DNA from: Rubrobacteraceae bacterium | GTDB taxonomy: Bacteria > Actinomycetota > Rubrobacteria > Rubrobacterales > Rubrobacteraceae | Direction: 5' to 3' | DNA: 6,340 nt | NCBI GenBank assembly: GCA_021156345.1 | Contig: JAJNDJ010000244.1 | Coordinates: 1 to 6,340 of the forward strand | Shown here: piece after piece, positions 1 to 4,628 of the stretch | How the letters are laid out: the number at the start of each line of letters is the position of its first letter | Position numbering within the stretch: position 1 is the stretch's first letter | Translations under genes and position numbers: made by a program | Notes under the pieces: model-generated | The model's database searches: none | The model's input: only the letters and a program-made list of their open reading frames with translations | What the model was told of the DNA's origin: nothing

Positions 1-432
1 GGCAAGTTGCTCGCGTACAACTGCTCGCCCTCCTTCAACTGGAAGAAGAAGCTCTCCGAGCAGGAGATCGCACGTTTCCAGGAGGAGATCGGGGACATGG
101 GCTACCGCTTCCAGTTCGTCACCCTGGCTGGCTTCCACGCCCTGAACTACTCTATGTTCGATCTCGCCCGCAACTACAAAGAACGTGGCATGGACGCCTA
201 CTCCGAGTTGCAGCAAGCCGAGTTCGCCGCCGAGGAGCACGGCTACACCGCAACCAAGCACCAGCGCGAGGTCGGCGCGGGCTACTTCGACGAGGTCGCC
301 CAGATCGTCGCCGGCGGCGCCGCCTCCACCACGGCCCTCACCGGTTCGACAGAGGAAGACCAGTTCGACAGCCCGGAGAGCCCTGTCACGGGCCTCCCCG
401 GCTCCACCGAGAACGAGCAGTTCGTGAAGTAG
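1..432 (+). CDS. aceA: Isocitrate lyase, C-terminal part (5' end outside window)
   Basis: Isocitrate lyase cleaves isocitrate to succinate and glyoxylate, the first step of the glyoxylate shunt, in the cytoplasm as a homotetramer. The frame is open from base 1, so the gene starts upstream and only the last 143 codons are present. Seen here: the active-site segment [11 protein letters not shown] (codons from about base 19), then [37 protein letters not shown] and the near-terminal [14 protein letters not shown]. All are hallmark stretches of bacterial aceA, including actinobacterial forms. The catalytic KKCGH loop lies outside the window. The family usually ends shortly after GSTEE-QF. This protein continues about 20 residues and repeats the motif as [10 protein letters not shown] before the TAG stop. 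A strong hairpin follows 21 bases after the stop. Identity is certain; the function of the tail is unknown. Confidence 0.97.
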   Translation, partial: GKLLAYNCSPSFNWKKKLSEQEIARFQEEIGDMGYRFQFVTLAGFHALNYSMFDLARNYKERGMDAYSELQQAEFAAEEHGYTATKHQREVGAGYFDEVAQIVAGGAASTTALTGSTEEDQFDSPESPVTGLPGSTENEQFVK

Positions 433-453
433 GTTTCAGGATACAGGTATCAG

Positions 454-476
454 GGGAGCCGGGAACCCCGGCTCCC
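454..476 (+). terminator. GC-rich hairpin after aceA, probable terminator or attenuator
   Basis: A perfect 10-bp stem, GGGAGCCGGG (454-463) with CCCGGCTCCC (467-476), encloses a 3-base AAC loop. It sits 21 bases after the aceA stop and is followed by only two T residues (477-478). It would fold very stably in RNA. The position suits a terminator or a processing and stability element for aceA mRNA. The weak T tract and the ribosome binding site immediately after it (481-489) also allow partial read-through into the small gene downstream. Confidence 0.65.
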
Positions 477-480
477 TTCA

Positions 481-489
481 GGAGAGGAG
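481..489 (+). promoter_or_regulatory. Ribosome binding site of the small ORF
   Basis: GGAGAGGAG ends six bases before the ATG at 496. It contains two overlapping Shine-Dalgarno cores and lies directly 3' of the hairpin at 454-476. It is the main reason for believing that the 61-codon frame is translated. Confidence 0.6.
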
Positions 490-495
490 CAGACC

Positions 496-681
496 ATGCC
501 CAACGAACCACAAGATCGCCGTCCGGATATTAGGGTACAGCAGTTCGGGGAAGGGCTGGACCGTACGACGCCCGAAGAGGTAGCGGAGCCTGGCCCGAAG
601 CGTACCGCCGGGGACACAGAGTGGCTATCCATGGCCACCGCCGACCCGGCCCACTTCCTCAAAGACCCGGACTCGAAGTAA
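496..681 (+). CDS. Small hydrophilic hypothetical protein, 61 aa
   Basis: I do not recognise this protein. It begins MPNEPQDRRPDIRVQQF and ends DPAHFLKDPDSK. It is rich in Asp, Glu, Pro and Arg, has no Cys and no hydrophobic segment, and is probably largely disordered and cytoplasmic. Support for a real gene comes from the strong GGAGAGGAG site six bases before the ATG, a clean stop, and placement in the same direction just downstream of aceA. It might be expressed by read-through past the intervening hairpin, since no clear promoter is visible between them. An antisense frame covers the same bases but has no comparable start signal. The aceA link is positional only and gives no function. Confidence 0.5.
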   Translation: MPNEPQDRRPDIRVQQFGEGLDRTTPEEVAEPGPKRTAGDTEWLSMATADPAHFLKDPDSK

Positions 682-820
682 AGGTTCATACGGAACCCGC
701 AGGATCAACCGCCGTCATTCCCGCGCAAGCGGGAATCCACGGTGACAGGACTGATCTACCCGACTAGTATGACAAACTGAATTGTCGACAAGCGAAGGCC
801 TCAGCGTGCTGAAATGCTAA
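682..820. other. Intergenic region between convergent units
   Basis: Apart from the palindrome at 712-742, this region holds only minor short inverted repeats, such as TCAGC-GT-GCTGA near 802-813. I see no gene or promoter in it. Confidence 0.5.
712..742. repeat. ATTCCC-type palindromic repeat between convergent units
   Basis: The core is a perfect 8-bp inverted repeat, ATTCCCGC (717-724) and GCGGGAAT (729-736), around a GCAA loop. Flanking CCGT (712-715) and ACGG (739-742) extend the stem beyond a small unpaired C/CC bulge. The CGTCATTCCCGCG...CGGGAATCC pattern resembles the dispersed dRS3-like or REP-like palindromes known from Neisseria and many Proteobacteria. It lies 31 bases after the stop of the small ORF and about 80 bases beyond the end of the leftward operon, so its hairpin could end transcription from both sides. 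Only one copy is in this window, so its repeat status is inferred from the motif. Confidence 0.6.
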
Positions 821-1096
821 CTACAAACGTTCCTCGAGCTGCAGGTATTCGATTCCCTTGAGATCCAACCAGTAACGTTGGGGTCCGTCGTCCTGGCGGA
901 CCACGCGGATCAGGGCGTTGTCGCATGCCGCGCAGCGCACCACCGTACCTATCTCGCTCACGTAAGCCATCTGGGCGCCGACTTCTCCCGCCGCGCCGCA
1001 ACGGACGCAGGCGGTCCTGGCCGTGGTGATCTCGAAGGTGAAGATCTCGGCCAGTACCCCTGCCGCGGCGTTGCCGTCGAGCCTGTGTTCGTCCAT
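821..1096 (-). CDS. DUF6510 family zinc-ribbon protein, 91 aa
   Basis: The protein begins MDEHRLDGNAAAGVLAEIF and carries two CxxC pairs (C30/C33 and C55/C58), a four-cysteine zinc-ribbon arrangement. It ends with the WLDLKGIEYLQLE type C-terminus that I associate with DUF6510. Its biochemical role is not established. The ATG at 1096 is preceded by a clear GGAGG site (in CTGGAGGATAGCC). It lies two bases after the TAG (1101-1099) that ends the true C-terminal frame of the ferredoxin reductase, so the two genes are almost certainly co-translated. In this copy the N-terminal frame of the reductase, displaced by a frame break, also runs without a stop into this gene. A 319-codon open frame therefore spans both. 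Its own start and ribosome site make the 91-residue product the safer reading. A zinc-ribbon partner for the neighbouring oxidoreductase is an inference from gene order. Confidence 0.85.
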   Translation of the reverse strand: MDEHRLDGNAAAGVLAEIFTFEITTARTACVRCGAAGEVGAQMAYVSEIGTVVRCAACDNALIRVVRQDDGPQRYWLDLKGIEYLQLEERL

Positions 1097-1098
1097 GG

Positions 1099-1771
1099 CT
1101 ATCCTCCAGTCGGTCCGAAGCGTTCGGTCTTCACGCGTGCCGGCTCGTGGCCTAGCCCGACGAGCGTAGTTGCGACAGCCTCGACCAGCGGGGTAGGACC
1201 GCATACGAAGGCCAGAGGCCTCTCGCCAGGGGGGAAGGCGACTTCCCCGAGCATCTCCCAGCATCTCGGTCTCGGCCGCGAGCCGCTCCAGTTCTTCGCG
1301 GAAGATGACATCCTCGTACGAGCGTGAAGAGAAGAGCAAGCAGACAGGGGTGTCGTTGACCGCGGCCTGGCGGTGACGGATCATCGCCATGAGCGGCGCT
1401 ATGCCTGATCCTCCGGCGACGAGGAGCAATGGCCCGCCCTCCCTCACCTCCCAGGCGAACCAGCCCCCGATCGGACCCCGCAACTCTAACCCGTCACCGA
1501 CCCTGAGCTCATCCGTCAGGTAGGGCGAGACCTCACCATCTTCCAGCCGCTCGACGAGCAGCTCCACGATGTTGTTCTCCGGGGCGGAGGCTATGGAGTA
1601 ACTGCGCTCGGCCTGGTAGCCGTCCTCCGCTGTGAGCCTCACATCGACGTGCTGGCCGGCCCTGTGGCCGTCCCAGCCTGGTATCTCCAGGAACAGGCTC
1701 TTCGTCCGCGGCGTGTCGGGGCTGGTCTCGACGACCTCCCCGATACGCCAGGCGAGCCTGCGCGGGGCCAT
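1099..1771 (-). pseudogene. Ferredoxin-reductase-like FAD/NAD(P) oxidoreductase, frame-broken
   Basis: This is a flavin reductase of the ferredoxin-NADP+ reductase superfamily, expected to shuttle electrons between NAD(P)H and the adjacent molybdenum enzyme. From the ATG at 1771 the protein shows the FAD motif RSYSIAS (residues 56-62), GPIGGWF (99-105) and the nucleotide-binding GGSGIAPLMAMIRH (from about 120). Homology then stops near residue 171. The rest (VAFPPGERPLAFVCGPTPLVEA through KTERFGPTGG) is in another frame, ending at TAG 1101-1099. At the junction AGCATCTC occurs twice, ten bases apart (1250-1257 and 1260-1267). Deleting one 10-base unit restores one frame. Even then the stretch usually seen between these parts (TLTR..P..W.GY..R type, roughly 25-35 residues) is absent. 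The ATG lies one base after the stop of the upstream gene; a GTG at 1780 overlapping that gene is a weaker alternative. Likely non-functional, unless the read is wrong. Confidence 0.88.
1250..1269. repeat. 10-bp imperfect tandem duplication at the reductase frame break
   Basis: AGCATCTCCC is followed directly by AGCATCTCGG, two 10-base units matching at eight positions. Ten is not a multiple of three, so one extra unit shifts the frame exactly as observed between the two halves of the reductase gene. It could be a slippage product or the scar of a larger deletion between short repeats. Confidence 0.75.
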
Positions 1772-1772
1772 C

Positions 1773-2384
1773 TCAGTCACCCCAGTAGCGCTGCTCGCGC
1801 CAGGGGTCGCCGTGGTTGTGGTAGCCGAGGGACTCCCAGAAGCCCGGCTCGTCGTCGGTCACGAGCCTCAGGCCGCGTACCCACTTGGCGCTCTTCCAGA
1901 AGTACAGGTGCGGGACGAGCAGACGGGCAGGGCCACCGTGCTCCGGCGAGAGCGGTTCTCCCTCGTAGGTGTGGGCGACCCATGCCTTGCCCCCCGTGAC
2001 CTCTTCTAGAGGCAGGTTCGTCGTGTAGCCCCCGTCACAGAATGCGACCACATACCCCGCCGCCGTATCCACCGCTTCCAGCAATGTGTCCACGGACACG
2101 CCTTCCCAGGTCGTCCCCAGCTTCGACCACTTGGTGACACAATGGATGTCCCTGGTGATCTCCTCTGAAGGCAAAGCCCGGAACTCCTCCCACGACCACG
2201 TCCTTGGGGCATCCACCTCGCCCTCAATCGTAAAACTCCACACCGCAAGAGGCGTGCGCGGCGTCGGGCCTGCAGAGAGGACCGGGAAGCCCTCCACAAG
2301 GTACTGGCCCGGCGGCACTCGGACGTCGTCCTCAACCTGCCTGCGACGGCCTCGAAAGCCGCGGGAAATGAACCCTCCACTCAC
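1773..2384 (-). CDS. Sulfite-oxidase-like molybdopterin oxidoreductase, 203 aa
   Basis: This is an oxidoreductase-molybdopterin-binding domain protein (PF00174, the sulfite oxidase/YedY fold) of the short cytoplasmic type. Its substrate is unknown. It shows FISRGFRGRRR near the N-terminus, QYLVEGFPVLSAGPTPR, and DIHCVTKWSKLGTTWEG with Cys82 as the expected molybdenum ligand. GGYTTNLPLEEV, HGGPARLLVPHLYFWKSAKW and the terminal WREQRYWGD follow. There is no Tat or Sec signal and no dimerisation domain, so length and layout match its subfamily. I chose the GTG at 2384 over the in-frame ATG at 2426. A consensus AGGAGGT (2397-2391) lies six bases before the GTG, while the ATG has no such site and overlaps a predicted -10 box. 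The gene ends one base before the ferredoxin reductase ATG, indicating translational coupling. Electron transfer between the two products is inferred from this pairing. Confidence 0.93.
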   Translation of the reverse strand: MSGGFISRGFRGRRRQVEDDVRVPPGQYLVEGFPVLSAGPTPRTPLAVWSFTIEGEVDAPRTWSWEEFRALPSEEITRDIHCVTKWSKLGTTWEGVSVDTLLEAVDTAAGYVVAFCDGGYTTNLPLEEVTGGKAWVAHTYEGEPLSPEHGGPARLLVPHLYFWKSAKWVRGLRLVTDDEPGFWESLGYHNHGDPWREQRYWGD

Positions 2385-2390
2385 GAATGT

Positions 2391-2397
2391 ACCTCCT
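2391..2397 (-). promoter_or_regulatory. Shine-Dalgarno site deciding a GTG start
   Basis: On the minus strand AGGAGGT lies six bases before GTG 2384-2382. It is a near-perfect anti-16S match at ideal spacing. It outranks the ATG 42 bases upstream, which has no purine-rich site before it. Confidence 0.75.
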
Positions 2398-2424
2398 GCC
2401 GTCGTACTCTGCCGGTAATACATC

Positions 2425-2454
2425 ATTCTGGCACGTCGCCTCGGGCAGGGTCAA
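2425..2454 (-). promoter_or_regulatory. Predicted sigma-70-type promoter of the oxidoreductase operon
   Basis: On the minus strand TTGACC (2454-2449) is followed after 18 bases by CAGAAT (2430-2425). A TG dinucleotide is placed as in an extended -10 (TGCCAGAAT). The predicted start near 2418 gives a leader of about 34 bases containing the AGGAGGT site. The -10 overlaps the alternative ATG at 2426, which agrees with the GTG start. This is a prediction from consensus only. Confidence 0.45.
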
Positions 2455-2486
2455 ACATTTGTACCTAAGGTCTGTCGTGTCGGTGC

Positions 2487-2640
2487 CTAGAGCCGCCCGT
2501 ACGATTCTCTACGATGCCCTATCCGGATGATGACCACGGTCAGCACCTCGTCCTCGACGGCGTAGACGATCCTGTACTCGTAGCCTTCCACCTTGTCGGC
2601 TCCCGGTGGCTTCGGTTCGTCGGAGCCAGTTCCCCGCCTG
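2487..2640 (-). pseudogene. RelE/ParE-type toxin remnant (C-terminal part)
   Basis: Reading leftward and ending at TAG 2489-2487, the frame encodes DEPKPPGADKVEGYEYRI, then VYAVEDEVLTVVIIRIGHR and RESYGRL. This matches the C-terminal half of RelE/ParE-superfamily toxins, which are mRNA interferases or gyrase inhibitors: P.P.GA.KL.GY, then YRIVY.V.DE, then V..IGHRRE.Y. Intact members usually read something like (L/W)RIRVGDYRIVY here. In this copy GYEYRI runs straight into VYAVED, so about 6-10 residues of the central strand appear lost, possibly across the repeated YRI. Upstream the frame meets a TAG near 2655. No N-terminal helix, start codon or antitoxin gene is recognisable, so it is a decayed orphan. 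It follows the GNAT gene on the same strand. The upstream boundary is approximate. Confidence 0.7.
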
Positions 2641-2717
2641 GCTTCGTGGTCCTAAGTGTGAGGCATTCACATCGCCGGTGGAGGGCTTCAAACGGGCTGT
2701 GAGCAGGTCGGCCTGGA

Positions 2718-2741
2718 GGCCCGGGTCTTACCACCCGGGCC
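2718..2741. repeat. 9-bp perfect inverted repeat, terminator-like hairpin
   Basis: GGCCCGGGT (2718-2726) and ACCCGGGCC (2733-2741) pair perfectly around a six-base loop. It lies about 55 bases beyond the GNAT stop (2797) in the leftward direction, so it could end the MDR-GNAT transcript. No T tract follows on the minus strand, so intrinsic termination is uncertain. The bases from 2641 to 2796 around it hold no gene I can support. Confidence 0.5.
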
Positions 2742-2796
2742 AAGGCGACACCTACGAATTCGAGGTCCCGCTGCGCGCGGCAGTGCTTGATCGCCA

Positions 2797-3222
2797 TTAG
2801 AGCAGGTTCTTTTTCAGAACGTGATGGCTGTGGCCCTTCGGATAATCTTGGATGTCAGCGACGACTTCGTAGCCGGACTTTTCGTAGAATGGCCGGGCCT
2901 GAAAGCTGAACGTCGTCAGGAAGACTCCGTGACATCCCTGCATCCTGGCTTCGTCTTCGGCAGCCCTGAGAAGTTTCCCTCCGTACCCCTGCCCGCGAAA
3001 CGGCTCCGCCACCCACAGGGCCTCGATGTAGAGCCACCCTCCCCAGATATGACCGAGGGCTCCGCCGAGCACCGCGCCCCGCTCGTCCTTCAGGAAGATG
3101 GCGAGCGGACTGTAGTAGGCGTCCCCGGTAACCGCCACGTTGAAGAGTGCCAGGCTCTCGCGCACAAAAGTGGCGTCCCCCGCGTCGCCCCTGGGTTCCG
3201 AGACGATCCTCGGGTTTGTCAT
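2797..3222 (-). CDS. GNAT family N-acetyltransferase, 141 aa
   Basis: A GCN5-related acetyltransferase transfers the acetyl group of acetyl-CoA to an amine; the substrate here is unknown. The 141-residue length is normal for a single GNAT domain. Seen: strand LAIFLKDERGAVLGGALGHIWGGWLYIEALWV (about 40-71), and motif A with the acetyl-CoA loop R-G-Q-G-Y-G (76-81), followed by helix GKLLRAAEDEARMQGC. FLTTFSFQARPFYEKSGYEVV (101-121) and DYPKGHSHHVLKK at the end follow, typical of a small-molecule or generic GNAT subfamily. The ATG at 3222 has AGGAG seven bases upstream (3234-3230). The gene starts 24 bases after the MDR oxidoreductase stop, so the two are probably one transcript. All domain parts are present, so it appears functional. 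There is no membrane or secretion signal. Confidence 0.93.
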   Translation of the reverse strand: MTNPRIVSEPRGDAGDATFVRESLALFNVAVTGDAYYSPLAIFLKDERGAVLGGALGHIWGGWLYIEALWVAEPFRGQGYGGKLLRAAEDEARMQGCHGVFLTTFSFQARPFYEKSGYEVVADIQDYPKGHSHHVLKKNLL

Positions 3223-3246
3223 GATCTGGCTCCTGTCCCGTGAGGT

Positions 3247-4194
3247 CTATGCGGGTATTTCGAGGACTATCTTGCCCATCCCACTGCCTTCTTCCATAAG
3301 GTGGATGGCCGAGGCGGTCTCTTCGAGCGGGAAGGTCTCGTTCACCTTTGGACGCAGGCCCTGCTCGGCGTAGAGGTCGAGCATCGCGCCGAACTCCTCG
3401 GAGGTGCCCATGGCTGTCCCTAGCACGTCGAGGTGCTTGAGCGCTATGCGGATCGTCATCGCCTTCGGCGTCGGACCGACCGTCGCCCCGAAGACGACGA
3501 TCCGGCCGCCAGGTTTGGCGAGCGAGACGAGGGCGTTGAAGTTCTCGCCGCCGACGTGGTCGGCCGAGAGGTCCACGCCCCCGGCCATGCTCTTGAGTTC
3601 CCTTGACCAGTCCTCCGAGTTGTAGTTGACGCCACCTTCCGCGCCAAGTCTCTTTGACTCTTCGATCTTCTCGTCGCTGCCCGAGGTGACGAAGACGCGG
3701 GCGCCGAGGGCGCTGGCTATCTGGACCAGAATCGTCGCCACCCCGCCGCCGACACCTGGCACGAGGACGGTCTCGCCCTCAGCGACCCCGCCACGCGTTA
3801 CAAGCGCCCTATAGGCCGTCAGGGCGGCGAGGGGTAGCGCGGCGGCCTCCTCGTGCGAAAGATGCGAGGGCTTGGGGAAGACGTGATCCGCCGGTACCTT
3901 GATGAACTGGGCGAAAGTCCCGTCGTCCGGAATAACCTCGGTCCCCTCATCCGGTCCCTCGGCACCGTCCCCTCGGGCGACGACCTCACCGGAACCATCG
4001 GAGCCCGGAATCCTGGGCAGGATGTCAGGCGTGACGCCAGGGTACATCCCCTGGGTGGCGAACAGATCACGGCGGTTGAGCGCCGCCGCCCGCAGCCGGA
4101 CGATGGTCTCGCCGGACCCCGGCTCCGGCTCAGGTACCTCCTCATAGACGAGCTCGTCAGGTCCCTCGAGTACATGTAGTCGAACAGCTTTCAT
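3247..4194 (-). CDS. Zinc-free MDR quinone oxidoreductase / alcohol dehydrogenase-like, 315 aa
   Basis: This is a medium-chain dehydrogenase/reductase of the NADPH:quinone oxidoreductase type. It is expected to reduce quinones or enone-like carbonyls using NAD(P)H in the cytoplasm. The N-terminal GroES-like domain covers about residues 1-110 (ALNRRDLFATQGMYPG, then PRIPGSDGSGEVV). The Rossmann domain follows with VLVPGVGGGVATILVQIASALGARVFVTSGSDEK, whose glycine motif is near 147-153. Later come GGVDLSADHVGGENFN and GGRIVVFGATVGPTP. The C-terminal GMGKIVLEI is typical of the family. The protein has no cysteine, so catalytic and structural zinc sites are absent, which places it with quinone reductases. 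The link between EGTEV and PDDGTFAQF (about 84-97) is shorter than in similar actinobacterial proteins I recall, perhaps a small in-frame loss. The ATG at 4194 has GGGAGG four bases upstream. The GNAT gene follows after 24 bases. Confidence 0.93.
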   Translation of the reverse strand: MKAVRLHVLEGPDELVYEEVPEPEPGSGETIVRLRAAALNRRDLFATQGMYPGVTPDILPRIPGSDGSGEVVARGDGAEGPDEGTEVIPDDGTFAQFIKVPADHVFPKPSHLSHEEAAALPLAALTAYRALVTRGGVAEGETVLVPGVGGGVATILVQIASALGARVFVTSGSDEKIEESKRLGAEGGVNYNSEDWSRELKSMAGGVDLSADHVGGENFNALVSLAKPGGRIVVFGATVGPTPKAMTIRIALKHLDVLGTAMGTSEEFGAMLDLYAEQGLRPKVNETFPLEETASAIHLMEEGSGMGKIVLEIPA

Positions 4195-4233
4195 GGATCC
4201 TCCCTTTAGTCGGAAGCACTTCAGCTTGTCAGC

Positions 4234-4449
4234 TTAGTACGGATGCGCGCCCCGTGCATTCGCGCGAGGGTGTAGCTCGGAGAAGACGACGCGAACGTGC
4301 CCGAGGCCGATGGGTTCATCTGAGTGACGCCACAGTTCTATGTCTGGATCCCAACGTGGGTGGTTACGAACATGGTCGTCGGCATAGAACTTGAAGACAA
4401 TGGGAACAGGACGATCAATCTCTTGTGAGACCTCAATCCTAACTGCCAT
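4234..4449 (-). pseudogene. SRPBCC (polyketide cyclase/dehydrase-like) protein, 3'-truncated, 71 aa
   Basis: The START-like SRPBCC fold binds hydrophobic ligands; these small proteins are about 140-150 residues long. The first 50 residues (MAVRIEVSQEIDRPV, VFKFYADDHVRNHPRWDPDI, DEPIGLG) look like a normal N-terminus, with the strand, helix and WDP stretch seen in such families. After GLG the homology ends. The tail HVRVVFSELHPRANARGAHPY is unlike the expected core strands and stops at TAA 4236-4234. None of the three minus-strand frames recovers the missing half before the next gene, so this is a deletion rather than a simple frameshift. The ATG at 4449 has GAAGGG six bases upstream. The frame is open further upstream to a TTG or GTG near 4551, but with no family resemblance. 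The MDR gene starts 39 bases downstream on the same strand. Confidence 0.72.
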
Positions 4450-4495
4450 GGATAACCCTTCTTTCCCAAAGCTCCCTACCGGAGGGGTGGCACCC

Positions 4496-4501
4496 ATTGT
4501 A
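4496..4501 (-). promoter_or_regulatory. Possible -10 box for the SRPBCC/MDR/GNAT unit
   Basis: On the minus strand TACAAT lies 46 bases before the ATG at 4449, giving a leader of about 40 bases. No good TTGACA-like -35 is found at 16-18 bases upstream, so support rests on the -10 alone. The stretch 4450-4628 separates divergent genes and must hold starts for both; I see no other convincing element in it. Confidence 0.3.
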
Positions 4502-4613
4502 GTGAAAGCTGCGAGGACGGTGCTACGTCCGAGAATTTCCCTCCCACGCACTCGGGTGAATAGCGTAGGATGATCGCAGTGTGTCCTTGGGGAAAGGACT
4601 ATTCGTCAACCGT

Positions 4614-4624
4614 GGAGGTGATCC
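4614..4624 (+). promoter_or_regulatory. Very strong ribosome binding site of the SnoaL-like gene
   Basis: GGAGGTGATCC is an extended match to the 3' end of 16S rRNA, and its GGAGG core ends ten bases before ATG 4629. It fixes the start at 4629 rather than the upstream in-frame start near 4581, whose extra residues do not resemble the family. Confidence 0.7.
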
Positions 4625-4628
4625 TTGG

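Noticed and set aside
450..689. 79-codon minus-strand ORF opposite the small gene
   Set aside because: It lacks a start signal, reads through the hairpin, and ends in low-complexity Ser/Gly/Arg. The plus-strand frame has a strong ribosome site.
878..1327. 149-codon plus-strand ORF opposite the reductase and DUF6510
   Set aside because: It is antisense to genes with clear homology and shows only the composition expected of a GC-rich shadow frame.
1632..2009. Plus-strand ORFs opposite the sulfite-oxidase-like gene and reductase
   Set aside because: They are antisense shadows without ribosome sites or recognisable motifs.
2385..2426. ATG at 2426 as the start of the sulfite-oxidase-like protein
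   Set aside because: It has no Shine-Dalgarno site and overlaps a predicted -10 box, and the 14 extra residues do not resemble the family.
2509..2691. 60-codon minus-strand ORF
   Set aside because: It is a shadow of the relE remnant in another frame, is Arg-rich, and has no ribosome site.
2540..2797. 85-codon minus-strand ORF whose ATG overlaps the GNAT stop
   Set aside because: The overlap looks like coupling, but the product is Arg/Pro/Thr-rich with no recognisable pattern. It crosses the palindrome at 2718-2741 and overlaps the better-supported relE remnant in another frame.
3853..4179. 108-codon plus-strand ORF opposite the MDR gene
   Set aside because: It is a shadow frame of a strongly conserved dehydrogenase.
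4450..4551. Upstream extension of the SRPBCC reading frame
   Set aside because: The extra 34 residues show no family pattern and cross a possible -10 box. The ATG at 4449 has its own purine-rich site.
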